DNA of 64,000 nucleotides from an uncultured Lachnospiraceae bacterium (GCA_947628955.1 CANRBX010000003.1:1-64000), one strand, 5' to 3'; shown: positions 1 through 9,667, numbered from the stretch's first letter. Program-made: numbers and translations. The notes: a model not told the origin generated them from the letters alone.

Positions 1-59
1 GTTTATGCCATTTTTATTGGCTAAAGTATTGATTTTTCAAGGTTCATCACACCAAATGG

Positions 60-800
60 TGTGGGAAGTTTGAGTATCTGATTAAAACGGAGGTTACGTA
101 TACGGTCAATGGCACGGAGAGCACCCGCACGGTGATCGATCCGGATAGCTTTCAGTATGTGCTGGATGAAAACGGCAACAAGGTGACAAAGGTGGCTCCG
201 CTGTTCGGGACGGAGGATTTTGGCGGGCAGGGCATCCTGAATTACGTGTTTGAAGGTATGACCGTCGGTGATAAATGGGGCACCGCGGTCGGCATTATCG
301 TGTTTATCCTGGTCGTGGGCGGCGCGTTCGGCATCGTGCTGCGCACCGGGGCGATCGACGCGGGTATCATGCAGATCATTACGATCCTGAACGGCAAGGA
401 AATTTTGCTGATTCCGATCCTGACCATTCTTTTCTCCCTCGGCGGAGCGGTGTTTGGCATGGGTGAGGAGGCGATTCCGTTCGTCATGATCCTGGTGCCG
501 ATGTTTATCGCTATGGGCTACGACGCGATCGTTGGCATCATGTGTTCCTATGTGGCGACCCAGATCGGTTTCGGTACCTCCTGGCAGAATCCGTTCGGCC
601 TGGCCGTTGCACAGGGGATCGCCGGCGTTCCGGTAATGTCGGGCGCCTGGTTCCGTATTCCGCTGTGGATCATCTTTACCGGCCTGACGATCCTTTTCAC
701 AATGCACTATGCGAAGAAGATCAAAAAGAACCCGCGGCTGTCCACCGCATACGAATCCGATATGGCTTACCGCGAGAAATTCAATGACGATAAAAAGAAA
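60..800 (+). pseudogene. YfcC/DcuC-type membrane transporter, internal remnant
   Basis: The reading frame encodes the front half of a YfcC-family carrier (C4-dicarboxylate or amino-acid antiporter-like). It includes the GGAFGIVLRTGAIDAGI and FSLGGAVFGMGEEAIPFVMI stretches, the GFGTSWQNPFGLAVAQGIAG loop and several hydrophobic helices. Family members are usually about 460-510 residues; only about 240 remain. Homology appears to start near base 60, where a CGKFEY motif replaces the usual P-A-G-x-F start, and an in-frame TGA lies at 30-32. It stops near base 800, after which the frame runs into AT-rich DNA holding a hairpin and a promoter for the next operon. The listed ORF (GTG at 132 to 917) is therefore not a functional gene. 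The loss of the C-terminal half coincides with the left edge of the restriction-modification island. The family assignment is confident; transport substrate cannot be told. Confidence 0.7.
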
Positions 801-842
801 GAGCTGACAGATTTTTCAAATGGAAGTCTGTCAGTTCTTTTG
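798..842 (+). terminator. Rho-independent terminator-like hairpin at the island's left edge
   Basis: AAAGAGCTGACAGATT pairs imperfectly with AAGTCTGTCAGTTCTTT around a short loop and is followed by T-rich DNA. It lies just where transporter homology ends and could insulate the fic-hsd operon from upstream transcription. Confidence 0.5.
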
Positions 843-884
843 CGTTATCCGTTTTTTTATATCTATTTAATAAATAAATTATAC

Positions 885-913
885 TTGACTGCAGGAAAAT
901 CAAATGATATTAT
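885..913 (+). promoter_or_regulatory. Probable sigma-A promoter of the fic-hsd operon
   Basis: A -35 box TTGACT (885-890) and a -10 box TATTAT (908-913) are separated by exactly 17 bases in very AT-rich DNA, about 60 bases before the Fic start codon. It sits inside the tail of the broken transporter frame, supporting the view that this tail is no longer coding. Confidence 0.65.
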
Positions 914-972
914 TTAATTGTATCATTATTAGATAGAATGAGTAAATTGAGTTCCTTTATGAGGTTAATAAA

Positions 973-2031
973 ATGAGATCATTTGATTATAACAATAAAT
1001 GGGAAAAGTTGCTTACACCGGACATCGTTGCTTTGCTTACGCAGATCCATGAATTTAAGGGCGAGCAATCGCTGTTCATAGAGGCAAAGGCAGATACGCT
1101 GATGCAGCTTGTAGAAATAGCCAGGATACAGAGCACCGAAGCATCTAATAAGATAGAAGGTATATATACATCAGATGCCCGGTTAAAGGCATTGGTCAGG
1201 GACAAGACAACTCCCAGGACCAGAAATGAGCGGGAAATTGCAGGATACAGGGATGTGCTGAATACAATTCATGAAAGTCATGATCATATACCGGTTAAGC
1301 CCAATATGATATTGCAGCTTCACAGAGATCTTTATAAATTTGAAGGTTATGATATTGGCGGCAGGTATAAATCTGCTGACAATATTATAGAAGAAGAGGA
1401 TGCGCAGGGAAATAAGCATGTAAGATTCAGGCCGGTTGCTGCATGGGAAACTCCGGAAGCTATGCAAAATCTATGTGACGAATTTGGCAGGGCTATGGGA
1501 AGAAGCAGAATTGATCCGCTTATTTTAATACCCATGTTTATTCTGGATTTTCTTTGTATTCACCCGTTTGACGATGGAAATGGCAGAATGAGCAGACTTC
1601 TTACTTTGCTTTTGCTTTACAGGGCGGGATATATTGTTGGAAAGTATATCAGTATTGAACGCCTGATTGAAAAGACTAAGGATTCTTATTATGCAAGCTT
1701 GCAGGAAAGTTCTGCCGAATGGCTTGCAGGAGAAAATGACTATATTCCCTTTGTGCAGTATATGCTGGGTGTAGTGGCTGCCGCTTACAGGGATTTTTCC
1801 ATGAGAGTGGAAATATTGATCACAAGCGGTTTGTCTAAACCGGAGCGCATTGCAAAGCTGATTCAAAGTACCTATGGAGAGATAACGAAATCGCAGATTC
1901 TGGAACGGTGCCCGGATATCAGTCAAATTACAGTGCAAAGAACGCTTGCCGCTCTCCTGGAATCGGAGGACATCATAAAGATAGGCGGCGGCAGATATAC
2001 AAAGTATGTCTGGAACAGGGAGAAGGAATAA
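973..2031 (+). CDS. Fic family AMP-transferase-like protein with C-terminal winged helix
   Basis: This 352-residue protein has the complete Fic core HPFDDGNGR (residues about 197-205), whose His normally activates a target hydroxyl and whose Asn/Arg bind phosphates; Fic enzymes transfer AMP from ATP to protein side chains. An inhibitory-helix signature, SNKIEG (about residues 58-63), lies N-terminal to the Fic domain, so it is a self-inhibited class II Fic protein that needs no separate antitoxin. The last 80 residues look like a winged-helix domain. A GAGGT ribosome site precedes ATG 973. It is the first gene of an operon with hsdM, starting about 10 bases downstream. Fic genes at the head of type I restriction operons recur in Clostridia, but their role there is not settled; control of the neighbouring enzymes or an abortive-infection function is inference. 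Confidence 0.9.
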   Translation: MRSFDYNNKWEKLLTPDIVALLTQIHEFKGEQSLFIEAKADTLMQLVEIARIQSTEASNKIEGIYTSDARLKALVRDKTTPRTRNEREIAGYRDVLNTIHESHDHIPVKPNMILQLHRDLYKFEGYDIGGRYKSADNIIEEEDAQGNKHVRFRPVAAWETPEAMQNLCDEFGRAMGRSRIDPLILIPMFILDFLCIHPFDDGNGRMSRLLTLLLLYRAGYIVGKYISIERLIEKTKDSYYASLQESSAEWLAGENDYIPFVQYMLGVVAAAYRDFSMRVEILITSGLSKPERIAKLIQSTYGEITKSQILERCPDISQITVQRTLAALLESEDIIKIGGGRYTKYVWNREKE

Positions 2032-2040
2032 AGGAGAAAG

Positions 2041-3543
2041 ATGATGATCGGAGAACTTGGAAATAAGATTGACAGCCTGTGGGAAATATTCTGGAATGGA
2101 GGAATCACAAATCCTCTTGATGTCGTAGAACAGATGACCTATCTGATGTTTATCAGAGATCTGGATGACACAGATAATCTTCGCGCTAAGGAAGCGGCTA
2201 TGCTGGGACTTCCTTATAGGAGCATTTTCGCAGACGAAGTGGAAATCGGTGATCGAAAGGTGGACGGCTGTCAGCTTAAGTGGTCTGTTTTTCATGACTT
2301 TCCGGCACAGAGAATGTATTCTGTTGTGCAGGAGTGGGTATTTCCTTTCATTAAGAACCTTCATGGAGATAAAAGCAGCGCATACAGTAAATATATGGAT
2401 GATGCCATATTTAAGATAAATACTCCTCTTATGCTCTCTAAAATTGTAGATGCCATGGATGAGATTTATTCCATGATGAAGGAACTGCATCAGACAGATA
2501 TCCGGGGTGATGTCTATGAATATCTGCTTTCCAAGATTGCGCAGTCAGGCGTAAACGGCCAGTTCAGGACGCCGAGACACATCATCCGCATGATGGTTGA
2601 AATGATGGATCCGAAGCCGTCAGATCTTATCTGTGACCCTGCCTGCGGTACATCCGGATTCCTTGTTACAAGCGGCGATTATCTGAGAGATAAATATAAG
2701 AAAGAAGTGCTCCTTGACAAGCAGAACCGAAATCATTTTATGAATGAGATGTTTCATGGCTATGATATGGACAGAACGATGCTGCGCATAGGAGCCATGA
2801 ATATGATGACACACGGTGTAGAGAATCCTTTTATTGAGTATCGGGACAGCTTGTCGGATCAGAATCCGGACAGGGATATGTATACTTTGATATTGGCCAA
2901 TCCGCCTTTTAAAGGAAATCTTGATGCGGATACGGTGTCTGTGGATTTGCAGAAGATATGTAAGACGAAAAAAACAGAGCTCCTGTTTCTGGCTCTTTTT
3001 GTGAGAATGCTTAAGATAGGAGGCAGATGTGCCTGTATCGTACCGGACGGAGTGCTGTTTGGATCTTCCAAAGCGCATAAAGCGATCCGGCAGGAGCTTG
3101 TGGAGAACCAGCGGCTTGAGACAGTGATTTCAATGCCATCAGGGGTGTTTAAACCGTATGCCGGAGTTTCGACAGGAATCCTTGTGTTTACCAAAACAGG
3201 GCATGGCGGAACGGATGATGTATGGTTTTATGATATGACTGCTGACGGACTTAGTCTTGATGATAAGAGAACGCCTATATCGGACAATGATATCCCCGAT
3301 ATCATTAGCCGTTTCAAAAATCTGAGTGCGGAGAAAGACAGGAAGCGCACGGACAAGTCATTTATGGTATCAAAAAAGGAAATTGCAGATAATGACTATG
3401 ACCTGTCCATAAACAAATATAAGGAAGTGAAATATGTTCCGGTGGAGTACCCGCCGACATCTGAGATCATGGCGAATCTCAGGGAACTTGAGAGGCAGAT
3501 AAATCATGAGATGGATGAGCTGGAAAGGCTTTTAAATGAGTAA
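2041..3543 (+). CDS. hsdM: Type I restriction-modification system, DNA N6-adenine methyltransferase subunit
   Basis: HsdM (500 residues) methylates adenines in the bipartite site chosen by HsdS, using S-adenosylmethionine, and forms the M2S core of the restriction complex. The N-terminal helical HsdM_N region (about 1-130) precedes the catalytic domain. Visible motifs are the SAM-binding DPACGTSGFLV (from about residue 199) and the catalytic NPPF (about 287-290). Length is normal. An AAGGAG site precedes two consecutive ATG codons (2041 and 2044); the second has the better spacing. It follows fic closely and precedes hsdS, so the genes are probably co-transcribed from the promoter at 885. Base composition is clearly more AT-rich than the chromosome beyond 9 kb, in keeping with lateral acquisition. 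Confidence 0.96.
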   Translation: MMIGELGNKIDSLWEIFWNGGITNPLDVVEQMTYLMFIRDLDDTDNLRAKEAAMLGLPYRSIFADEVEIGDRKVDGCQLKWSVFHDFPAQRMYSVVQEWVFPFIKNLHGDKSSAYSKYMDDAIFKINTPLMLSKIVDAMDEIYSMMKELHQTDIRGDVYEYLLSKIAQSGVNGQFRTPRHIIRMMVEMMDPKPSDLICDPACGTSGFLVTSGDYLRDKYKKEVLLDKQNRNHFMNEMFHGYDMDRTMLRIGAMNMMTHGVENPFIEYRDSLSDQNPDRDMYTLILANPPFKGNLDADTVSVDLQKICKTKKTELLFLALFVRMLKIGGRCACIVPDGVLFGSSKAHKAIRQELVENQRLETVISMPSGVFKPYAGVSTGILVFTKTGHGGTDDVWFYDMTADGLSLDDKRTPISDNDIPDIISRFKNLSAEKDRKRTDKSFMVSKKEIADNDYDLSINKYKEVKYVPVEYPPTSEIMANLRELERQINHEMDELERLLNE

Positions 3544-3597
3544 TGCGGTGTGTTTTAAGGGTGTTGCTATAATAAATTTGTATTTGTGGGGATGACG

Positions 3598-4755
3598 ATG
3601 AAAACTCAGAAATTAGGAGAACTTTGTGATATTGTTTCTGGTGGGACACCTTCCCGAACGAGAATGGACTTCTGGCAGGGCGGAACAATACCCTGGATTA
3701 AAATAGGAAATATAAAAGATAAGTATGTATATGAAGCGGATGAATTTATAACAGCGGAGGGCATGAATGGCTCGGCTGCAAAAATGTTGCGCAAAGGTAC
3801 AATTCTTTACACTATTTTTGCGACACTTGGAGAGGTTGGAATCTTAAATATTGATGCCTGCACCAATCAAGCTATTGCAGGAATTTCAATAAAAGATTCC
3901 ACTAGAGTTTTGACAGATTATTTGTATTATTATTTGAAATCGAGGAAAAGATATGTTGGCGATATCGGTCGAGGTGTTGCGCAAAATAATATCAATATGT
4001 CAATATTGAAGGGCTTTGATGTACCGCTTCCCGATATTCAAAGGCAAAAAGAGATTGCAATTCTTCTTGAGCAAATAGAAAGGATTATTCATATTCGAAA
4101 ACAAGAACTTCATTTATTGGACAACCTTGTCAAAGCCCGATTTGTTGAGATGTTCGGAGATGTGATTCATAACACTAAAGGCTGGACAGCGCACATATTT
4201 TCTGAAATAACCTCATCACGTTTAGGTAAGATGTTGGATGCAAAACAACAAACAGGAGAAAATGCTTTCCCATATTTGGCAAATTTTAATGTACAGTGGT
4301 TTCGGTTTGAATTGGACACGTTAAACCAGATGGATTTTGATGAAAGAGAACGTGTTGAATTTGAACTGAAAGAGGGAGATCTTTTGGTATGTGAGGGTGG
4401 AGAGATTGGTCGTTGCGCTGTATGGCATAATGATTTACAGCCATGTTTTTTTCAGAAAGCGTTGCATCGCGTGAGGTGTGATCGTGATGTTATCCATCCT
4501 GATTACTTGTCTTGGTGGTTTAAATATAATTGCGATCATGGTGGTTTTACTTCTATTGCAGGAGCAAAAGCTACAATTGCTCATTTGTCTGGGGTAAAAT
4601 TAAAAAAATTGCAAGTTGTTTCACCTCCATTGGAGCTACAGAATCAATTCTCCGCCTTTGTCGCTCAAGTCGACAAATCAAAAGTTGCCATACAGGCAGC
4701 ATTAGATGAAGCGCAGACACTTTTTGACAGTTTGATGCAGAGATATTTTGGATAA
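3598..4755 (+). CDS. hsdS: Type I restriction-modification system, DNA specificity subunit
   Basis: HsdS determines the DNA sequence recognised by the complex. Two target-recognition domains are visible, each opening with the usual L-G-E or E-I-T element: residues about 1-150 (with SGGTPSR and IPWIKIGNI) and about 195-340 (with EGDLLVCEGGEIGR). Each is followed by a conserved coiled-coil spacer; the central one ends in KARFVEMFGD and the last in LFDSLMQRYFG. The track ORF starts at GTG 3586, but GTGGGG at 3586-3591 looks like the ribosome site for ATG 3598 (ATG 3592 is also possible). Only one hsdS is present, with no partial inverted copies and no recombinase, so there is no sign of specificity switching. 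Confidence 0.93.
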   Translation: MKTQKLGELCDIVSGGTPSRTRMDFWQGGTIPWIKIGNIKDKYVYEADEFITAEGMNGSAAKMLRKGTILYTIFATLGEVGILNIDACTNQAIAGISIKDSTRVLTDYLYYYLKSRKRYVGDIGRGVAQNNINMSILKGFDVPLPDIQRQKEIAILLEQIERIIHIRKQELHLLDNLVKARFVEMFGDVIHNTKGWTAHIFSEITSSRLGKMLDAKQQTGENAFPYLANFNVQWFRFELDTLNQMDFDERERVEFELKEGDLLVCEGGEIGRCAVWHNDLQPCFFQKALHRVRCDRDVIHPDYLSWWFKYNCDHGGFTSIAGAKATIAHLSGVKLKKLQVVSPPLELQNQFSAFVAQVDKSKVAIQAALDEAQTLFDSLMQRYFG

Positions 4756-4915
4756 AAGAATTCAAGAATATAGTGGCGTAGGATGTTGGTAAAGAAAGGA
4801 TAAAAATTGCATGAAATAAAGCTATAGATAAAATACAGCTATTATTTGCCCCATTCAAGTGTCAGCATTTTGGATAGAATGCTCATATTTCATGATATTT
4901 TGCAGGAGGTAGTTT

Positions 4916-7900
4916 ATGTCTAACTTTGATTATCTGAAAGAAGAGCCTAAATTTGCCTCATTCTCCGATGTGGCGATTGCGGCTGAGAAAATATTATATA
5001 TTGATGCTGCTTCCTGCGTCCTTAATTGCCGCAGGGCAATGGAATTTGCGGTCAAGTGGATGTATTCCGTAGATGCCGCTCTTCATAAGCCTTATCAGGA
5101 TAATCTGGTCAGCCTTATGAGCACGGAAGAGTTCCGTGATATCATCGATGAAGATCTGCTGAAACGCATGAACTTTATTCGCCGGATGGGAAATAATGCT
5201 GCACATTCGGGTGGAAGAATTACGGAGGACCAGGCGGTTCTGTGCCTTGAAAATCTTCAGATATTCCTTGATTTTGTGTGCTATTGCTATGCGGATGAAT
5301 ATGAAGAGCATGTTTTTGACAGGGCTTTGCTTACAAAAGAAGAGGCGGCTCCTGCACAGAAGGAGATTCCGGATGTTGATCTTGAGAAGCTGATCGCGGA
5401 GAATCAATTCCTCAAGAAAGAACTCACTGCAAGAAGAGCAGAGCAGGCAGAGACATATGTTCCCAAGCCGCTGGACCTGTCTGAATATAAGACGCGCAGG
5501 ATCTATATTGATGCAATGCTGATGGATGCCGGATGGGTGGAGGGCTCTGACTGGCTCAATGAAGTGGAGCTACCGGGGATGCCAAATAAATCTGAGGCGG
5601 GATTTGCAGATTATGTTCTCTATGATAACGCGCATAAACCCCTGGCCGTGATTGAGGCAAAGCGCACGTGTACGGATGTATCGAAAGGACGGCAGCAGGC
5701 AAAGCTCTATGCCGATCTTCTTGAAAAACAATGCCACAGGAGACCCTGCATATTTCTGACAAACGGATTTGAAACCAGAATTATTGACGGACAGTACCCG
5801 GAGAGAAAAGCTGCGTGTATCTATTCCAAAGCAGACCTTGAGAAGCTGTTTAATCTCAGACAGCTGCGGACATCCCTTGCTCACATTCACGTGGATAAGA
5901 AGATTGCCGGCAGATATTATCAGGAAGCAGCCGTTAAAGCGGTATGCGACAGTTTTGACAAGAAGAACCGCCGCAAAGCGCTGCTTGTCATGGCCACAGG
6001 TTCCGGGAAAACGAGGACTGTTATAGAGTTGTGCCATGTGCTTCTTGACGCCGGATGGATTAAGAATATTCTCTTCCTGGCAGATCGAACATCACTTGTG
6101 ACGCAGGCCAAAAGAGCTTTTGTCAATAACTATCCGACTCTTTCCGTGACAAACCTCTGTGAGGAGAAGGACAATTATAATGCACATTGTGTATTTTCTA
6201 CTTATCAGACAATGATGAGCTGCATTGATTCTGTAAAGGCAGAGGGACAAAAGCTGTTTACCAGCGGGCATTTTGATCTTGTTATCTGCGATGAGGCTCA
6301 CAGATCGATTTATAACAAATATAAAGATATTTTTACCTATTTCGATGCTCTGCTGGTTGGTCTTACAGCTACGCCGAAGAATGATATTGATAAGAATACG
6401 TACGAGATATTTGACCTGGAGCAGGGAGTTCCGACTTATGGATATGAACTTGCTCAGGCTGTTAAGGACGGATATCTTGTGGATTTTCTGTCAGTAGAAA
6501 CAAAAACCAAATTTATTGAACAGGGAATCGTTTATGCGGATCTTTCTGAGGAGGATAAGGAAATCTATGAAAAAACTTTTGAAATGGAGGATGGCGATGT
6601 GCCGGAGGCTATCAGCTCATCGGCACTGAATTCCTGGGTTTTTAATGAAGATACGATAAGACAGGTACTTCACACCGTCATGACAGAGGGCATTAAGACA
6701 GATTATGGACAGAAGCTTGGAAAGACGATCATATTTGCCAAAAACCACGATCATGCAGAAAGGATATTGAAGATATTTAATAAAGATTATCCGCATCTGA
6801 ACGGCTTTGCGCAGGTAATAGACAACAGGATCAATTATGCGCAGTCCCTGATTGATGAGTTTTCCGAAGCTGGCAAGCTGCCGCAGATTGCAATATCCGT
6901 CGATATGATGGATACCGGCATCGATGTGCCGGAGGTTGTGAATCTGGTGTTCTTTAAGAAAGTAATGAGCTATGCCAAGTTCTGGCAGATGATCGGGCGT
7001 GGTACAAGGCTTTGTAAAGGCCTGATTGACGGAGAGGACAAGAGCAAATTTTATATTTTTGATTTTTGCGGTAATTTTGAGTTTTTCCGTATGAGCAAGG
7101 GACGACCAACCGCAAATATGGTTGCTCTGCAGGGGGCGGTCTTTAATCTTCAATTTGAAATAGCTTATAAGCTTCAGGACCTGACCTGCCAGGTGGACAG
7201 ACTGATCGCATATCGCAATGCTTTGGTTAAAATGATGGCCGGAAAAGTGCAGGAGCTTCCGAGAGATAATTTTGCAGTCAGGCAGCATTTGAAATATGTG
7301 GATTTATATTCAGCGGAGATGAATTATCAGACACTGACTTACGAGGACACTTTGCTTGTCCGTGAAGAATTGGCCCCGCTTATCCTGCCGGATGACGATG
7401 AGGCGAGCGCTGTGCGTTTTGATGCGCTTATGTACGGAATAGAGCTTGCCTTTCTTGCGGGAAAGAAATATGGCAGAGCACGCAGCGATTTATTCAGGCG
7501 CGTGAGCGGAATTGCCGGTGTGGCCAATATTCCGGAAATAAAAGGGCAGGCAGAATTGCTTGATAAGATTCTTCACACGGATTACATCAATAATTGTGGG
7601 ATCAACGAATTCGAAGAAATCAGAGAGAGGCTGCGCAGCCTGATGAAATATATTCCGCATGACAAGCTTCGCTATGACACGAATTTTGAGGATGATATTC
7701 TTTCCGTTTCCTGGAATGAATCTGAGCTTGAAAATGATGACCTGAAAAATTATAAAGCGAAGGCAGAATATTATATTCGTGAGCATCAGGATCATGAGGT
7801 GATTCAGAAGCTTAAATCCAACATACCGCTTTCTCACGGAGATATTGAAGAATTGGAAAAGATTCTCTGGTCTAAGCTTGGCACTAAGGAGGAATATGAG

Positions 7901-8206
7901 CAGGAATATGGGACAAAACCGCTTGGCGAATTTGTGCGCGAAATTGTAGGACTTGATATGAAGGCCGCTAAGGCCGCTTTTTCAGATTATCTGGACGGCA
8001 GCGGACTTGACAGCAGGCAGATATATTTTGTGAATCAAATTGTGGAGTATATTGTTCATAATGGTGTGATGAAGGATCTCTCGGTATTGCAGGAGTCCCC
8101 GTTTACGGATCAGGGAAGCGTTGTGGAAATTTTCACAGATATGAGCGTGTGGATGGGAATCCGAAAGGTTATTGAAAATATAAATGCTAACGCAATAGCT
8201 GCATAA
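4916..8206 (+). CDS. hsdR: Type I restriction enzyme, endonuclease/translocase subunit
   Basis: HsdR cuts unmodified DNA after ATP-driven translocation. Domains in order: an N-terminal DUF4145-like helical domain (about residues 20-110), a short coiled stretch, a PD-(D/E)xK nuclease (ADYVLYDN then EAK at about 247-249), and a superfamily 2 helicase with Walker A MATGSGKT (about 359-366), DEAH box (about 459-462), GLTATP and the later IGRGTR motif. A helical C-terminal domain that probably docks on the methylase follows. The 1096-residue length suits the COG4096 (EcoKI-like) group. A strong AGGAGGT site precedes ATG 4916. About 160 AT-rich bases separate it from hsdS. All catalytic motifs are intact, so the system looks functional. 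Confidence 0.95.
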   Translation: MSNFDYLKEEPKFASFSDVAIAAEKILYIDAASCVLNCRRAMEFAVKWMYSVDAALHKPYQDNLVSLMSTEEFRDIIDEDLLKRMNFIRRMGNNAAHSGGRITEDQAVLCLENLQIFLDFVCYCYADEYEEHVFDRALLTKEEAAPAQKEIPDVDLEKLIAENQFLKKELTARRAEQAETYVPKPLDLSEYKTRRIYIDAMLMDAGWVEGSDWLNEVELPGMPNKSEAGFADYVLYDNAHKPLAVIEAKRTCTDVSKGRQQAKLYADLLEKQCHRRPCIFLTNGFETRIIDGQYPERKAACIYSKADLEKLFNLRQLRTSLAHIHVDKKIAGRYYQEAAVKAVCDSFDKKNRRKALLVMATGSGKTRTVIELCHVLLDAGWIKNILFLADRTSLVTQAKRAFVNNYPTLSVTNLCEEKDNYNAHCVFSTYQTMMSCIDSVKAEGQKLFTSGHFDLVICDEAHRSIYNKYKDIFTYFDALLVGLTATPKNDIDKNTYEIFDLEQGVPTYGYELAQAVKDGYLVDFLSVETKTKFIEQGIVYADLSEEDKEIYEKTFEMEDGDVPEAISSSALNSWVFNEDTIRQVLHTVMTEGIKTDYGQKLGKTIIFAKNHDHAERILKIFNKDYPHLNGFAQVIDNRINYAQSLIDEFSEAGKLPQIAISVDMMDTGIDVPEVVNLVFFKKVMSYAKFWQMIGRGTRLCKGLIDGEDKSKFYIFDFCGNFEFFRMSKGRPTANMVALQGAVFNLQFEIAYKLQDLTCQVDRLIAYRNALVKMMAGKVQELPRDNFAVRQHLKYVDLYSAEMNYQTLTYEDTLLVREELAPLILPDDDEASAVRFDALMYGIELAFLAGKKYGRARSDLFRRVSGIAGVANIPEIKGQAELLDKILHTDYINNCGINEFEEIRERLRSLMKYIPHDKLRYDTNFEDDILSVSWNESELENDDLKNYKAKAEYYIREHQDHEVIQKLKSNIPLSHGDIEELEKILWSKLGTKEEYEQEYGTKPLGEFVREIVGLDMKAAKAAFSDYLDGSGLDSRQIYFVNQIVEYIVHNGVMKDLSVLQESPFTDQGSVVEIFTDMSVWMGIRKVIENINANAIAA

Positions 8207-8219
8207 ATAAGAACAGGGC

Positions 8220-8438
8220 CGGAAAATCAGGTTTTCCTGGATTGCCGTACCGGGAGGAAGCTATTATTCCCGGTTTGGGTTTGAAAGCGGGAAACCGTAT
8301 GGGATTACGGTATCGGAGAATGAATTTGACAATGAGCATTTACAGATTTTATTTTTGGACGAATCTATAAAGGGTAAGGTTTCCGGGAGGCTTGTTTACT
8401 GCGATGTGTTTTACGATACAGACGGAAATCTGCTGTGA
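8220..8438 (+). pseudogene. 3' fragment of a GNAT acetyltransferase gene
   Basis: Missing from the ORF track because it lacks a start codon. Codons ending at TGA 8436-8438 read ...VPGGSYYSRFGFESGKPYG..., then FDNEHLQILFLDES...GKVSG...YCDVFYDTDGNLL. This is the C-terminal third of a YhbS-like N-acetyltransferase, whose Y-Y-x-R-F-G-F element is characteristic. The N-terminal part is gone, and homology begins within about 30 bases of the hsdR stop codon. It marks the right-hand junction of the restriction-modification island, as the broken YfcC gene marks the left. It fills most of the otherwise empty stretch between hsdR and the next gene. Confidence 0.75.
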
Positions 8439-8531
8439 GTTGTACCAGAAATTCAATGACAGAACGTGCCTGCCGTAATATAATAAAAAATAAACCATAA
8501 TATCAGGAGATATTGAGAAGGAGCGGATGAC

Positions 8532-8849
8532 ATGCGGCCGGATTTCCCTAAAATCGATGTGCACAAAACGGGTCAGAATATCAGGCGGATCATGGTCGGG
8601 CGGGGAATGAAGGTCAGAGATATTCAGGAGTACCTGGGATTTTCCGCTCCCCAGAGTATCTACCACTGGTTTGCCGGGAAAAGTCTTCCGACGGTGGACA
8701 ATTTATATGCGCTGAGCGAATTATTCTGTGTGCCTGTCGATATGCTGATATGCGGAACCAGAAGAAGAAATTTTGTGCCCGGCGGGCATTCTGAAGGCGG
8801 ATGGCTTCTTGTATATTATGAGAAATACCTGGAATTTCTGGCGGGTTAG
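8532..8849 (+). CDS. XRE-family helix-turn-helix regulator
   Basis: A small (105-residue) DNA-binding protein. Residues about 15-75 form a five-helix XRE/Cro domain (NIRRIMVGRGMKVRDIQEYLGFSAPQSIYHWFAGKSLPTVDNLYALSELFCVPVDMLI), with recognition helix around SAPQSIYHW. The remaining C-terminal residues are short and rich in aromatics; no ligand domain is visible. AGAAGGAGCGG just before ATG 8532 is the ribosome site. It lies on the chromosome side of the island junction, about 150 bases before the PIN-like gene, and may regulate that gene or itself. Target is unknown. Confidence 0.8.
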   Translation: MRPDFPKIDVHKTGQNIRRIMVGRGMKVRDIQEYLGFSAPQSIYHWFAGKSLPTVDNLYALSELFCVPVDMLICGTRRRNFVPGGHSEGGWLLVYYEKYLEFLAG

Positions 8850-8997
8850 TGCTGCAGGCATTCTTTGTGGGACAGGAAAGCCTGCTGCCGCACGCCGGCG
8901 TGCTGAGTGCAGAGGCTTCCGGTGTGTGAGGAAGCAACTTCCTTTTATATGGCAATGTTATATGGTAATGACGCAATGAAGAAAAGAGGCTGTCTGC

Positions 8998-9645
8998 TTG
9001 ATACATTTCATGATTGATTATGAAAACACAAGGAGCAAGGGGCTGCAGGGAGCGGAATATCTTCAGCCGGATGATGCGGTGACTATATTTTACAGCCCGG
9101 CCTGTATGAAGATTGAGCAGAAAAGATTGTGTCAGCTGAAAGAATCAGGGTGCGGCTTCTATCTCTGCAAACTGCAGAAATCAGGAAAGAATGCGCTGGA
9201 TTTTTATATCGCTTCCCGCATCGGAGAGATCTATGGCCGCGGCTACAGCGGCATGACTGCCATCGTGAGCAATGACACGGGATTCCGTGCGGTCAGGGAA
9301 TACTGGGAAAGCTGTGCGGCTGTGCCCAGAGAGATCATTTTGTGTCCGGACATAGAGAAGTGCATCTTTTCGTCGGGGGAAAACAGCTTCCGACAGCGGC
9401 AGATCCGCATGGAGAAACAGGAACTTCCCCTCGAAGAAGAGTACGGGAAGTATGTGGAACAGCGGAGGATCCGCAGAGAACTGGAGGACAGCTTTGCCAA
9501 TACGGATTATGAGGGCCTCATTGAGCAGATTATGGACATGGTGGAATCTCCCAGGCCGCTTAAGGTTCTTTACCTGGACGCACTGAAACAGTTTGGCAAA
9601 AAGGACGGGTTGGAAATATATCACAGGGTCAGGCAGATCATCTAG
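8998..9645 (+). CDS. PIN/NYN-like nuclease-fold protein
   Basis: A 215-residue protein opening with a hydrophobic strand and DYENT, the first acidic site of NYN/LabA-type PIN-fold nucleases. Further conserved elements are a central LDFYIASRIGEI (Asp in a helix) and IVSNDTGFRAV, where PIN folds carry their later acidic residues (SxDxDF-like). From about residue 140 the protein becomes charged and helical (EKQELPLEEEYGKYVEQRRIRRELED). The TTG start at 8998 fits AAGAGG about eight bases upstream; ATG 9010 is the alternative and would lose only four residues. By fold it may act on RNA, but activity is inferred. It shares a strand with the XRE regulator and ends at a strong bidirectional hairpin. 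Confidence 0.7.
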   Translation: MIHFMIDYENTRSKGLQGAEYLQPDDAVTIFYSPACMKIEQKRLCQLKESGCGFYLCKLQKSGKNALDFYIASRIGEIYGRGYSGMTAIVSNDTGFRAVREYWESCAAVPREIILCPDIEKCIFSSGENSFRQRQIRMEKQELPLEEEYGKYVEQRRIRRELEDSFANTDYEGLIEQIMDMVESPRPLKVLYLDALKQFGKKDGLEIYHRVRQII

Positions 9646-9667
9646 TATCGCGTTTGAAAACAGCTAT

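Noticed and set aside
1525-2490. 321-codon minus-strand ORF across fic and hsdM
   Set aside because: Shadow crossing two confidently identified plus-strand genes.
3586-4755. Phase-variable hsdS locus
   Set aside because: Only one hsdS, no inverted partial copies and no recombinase in the island.
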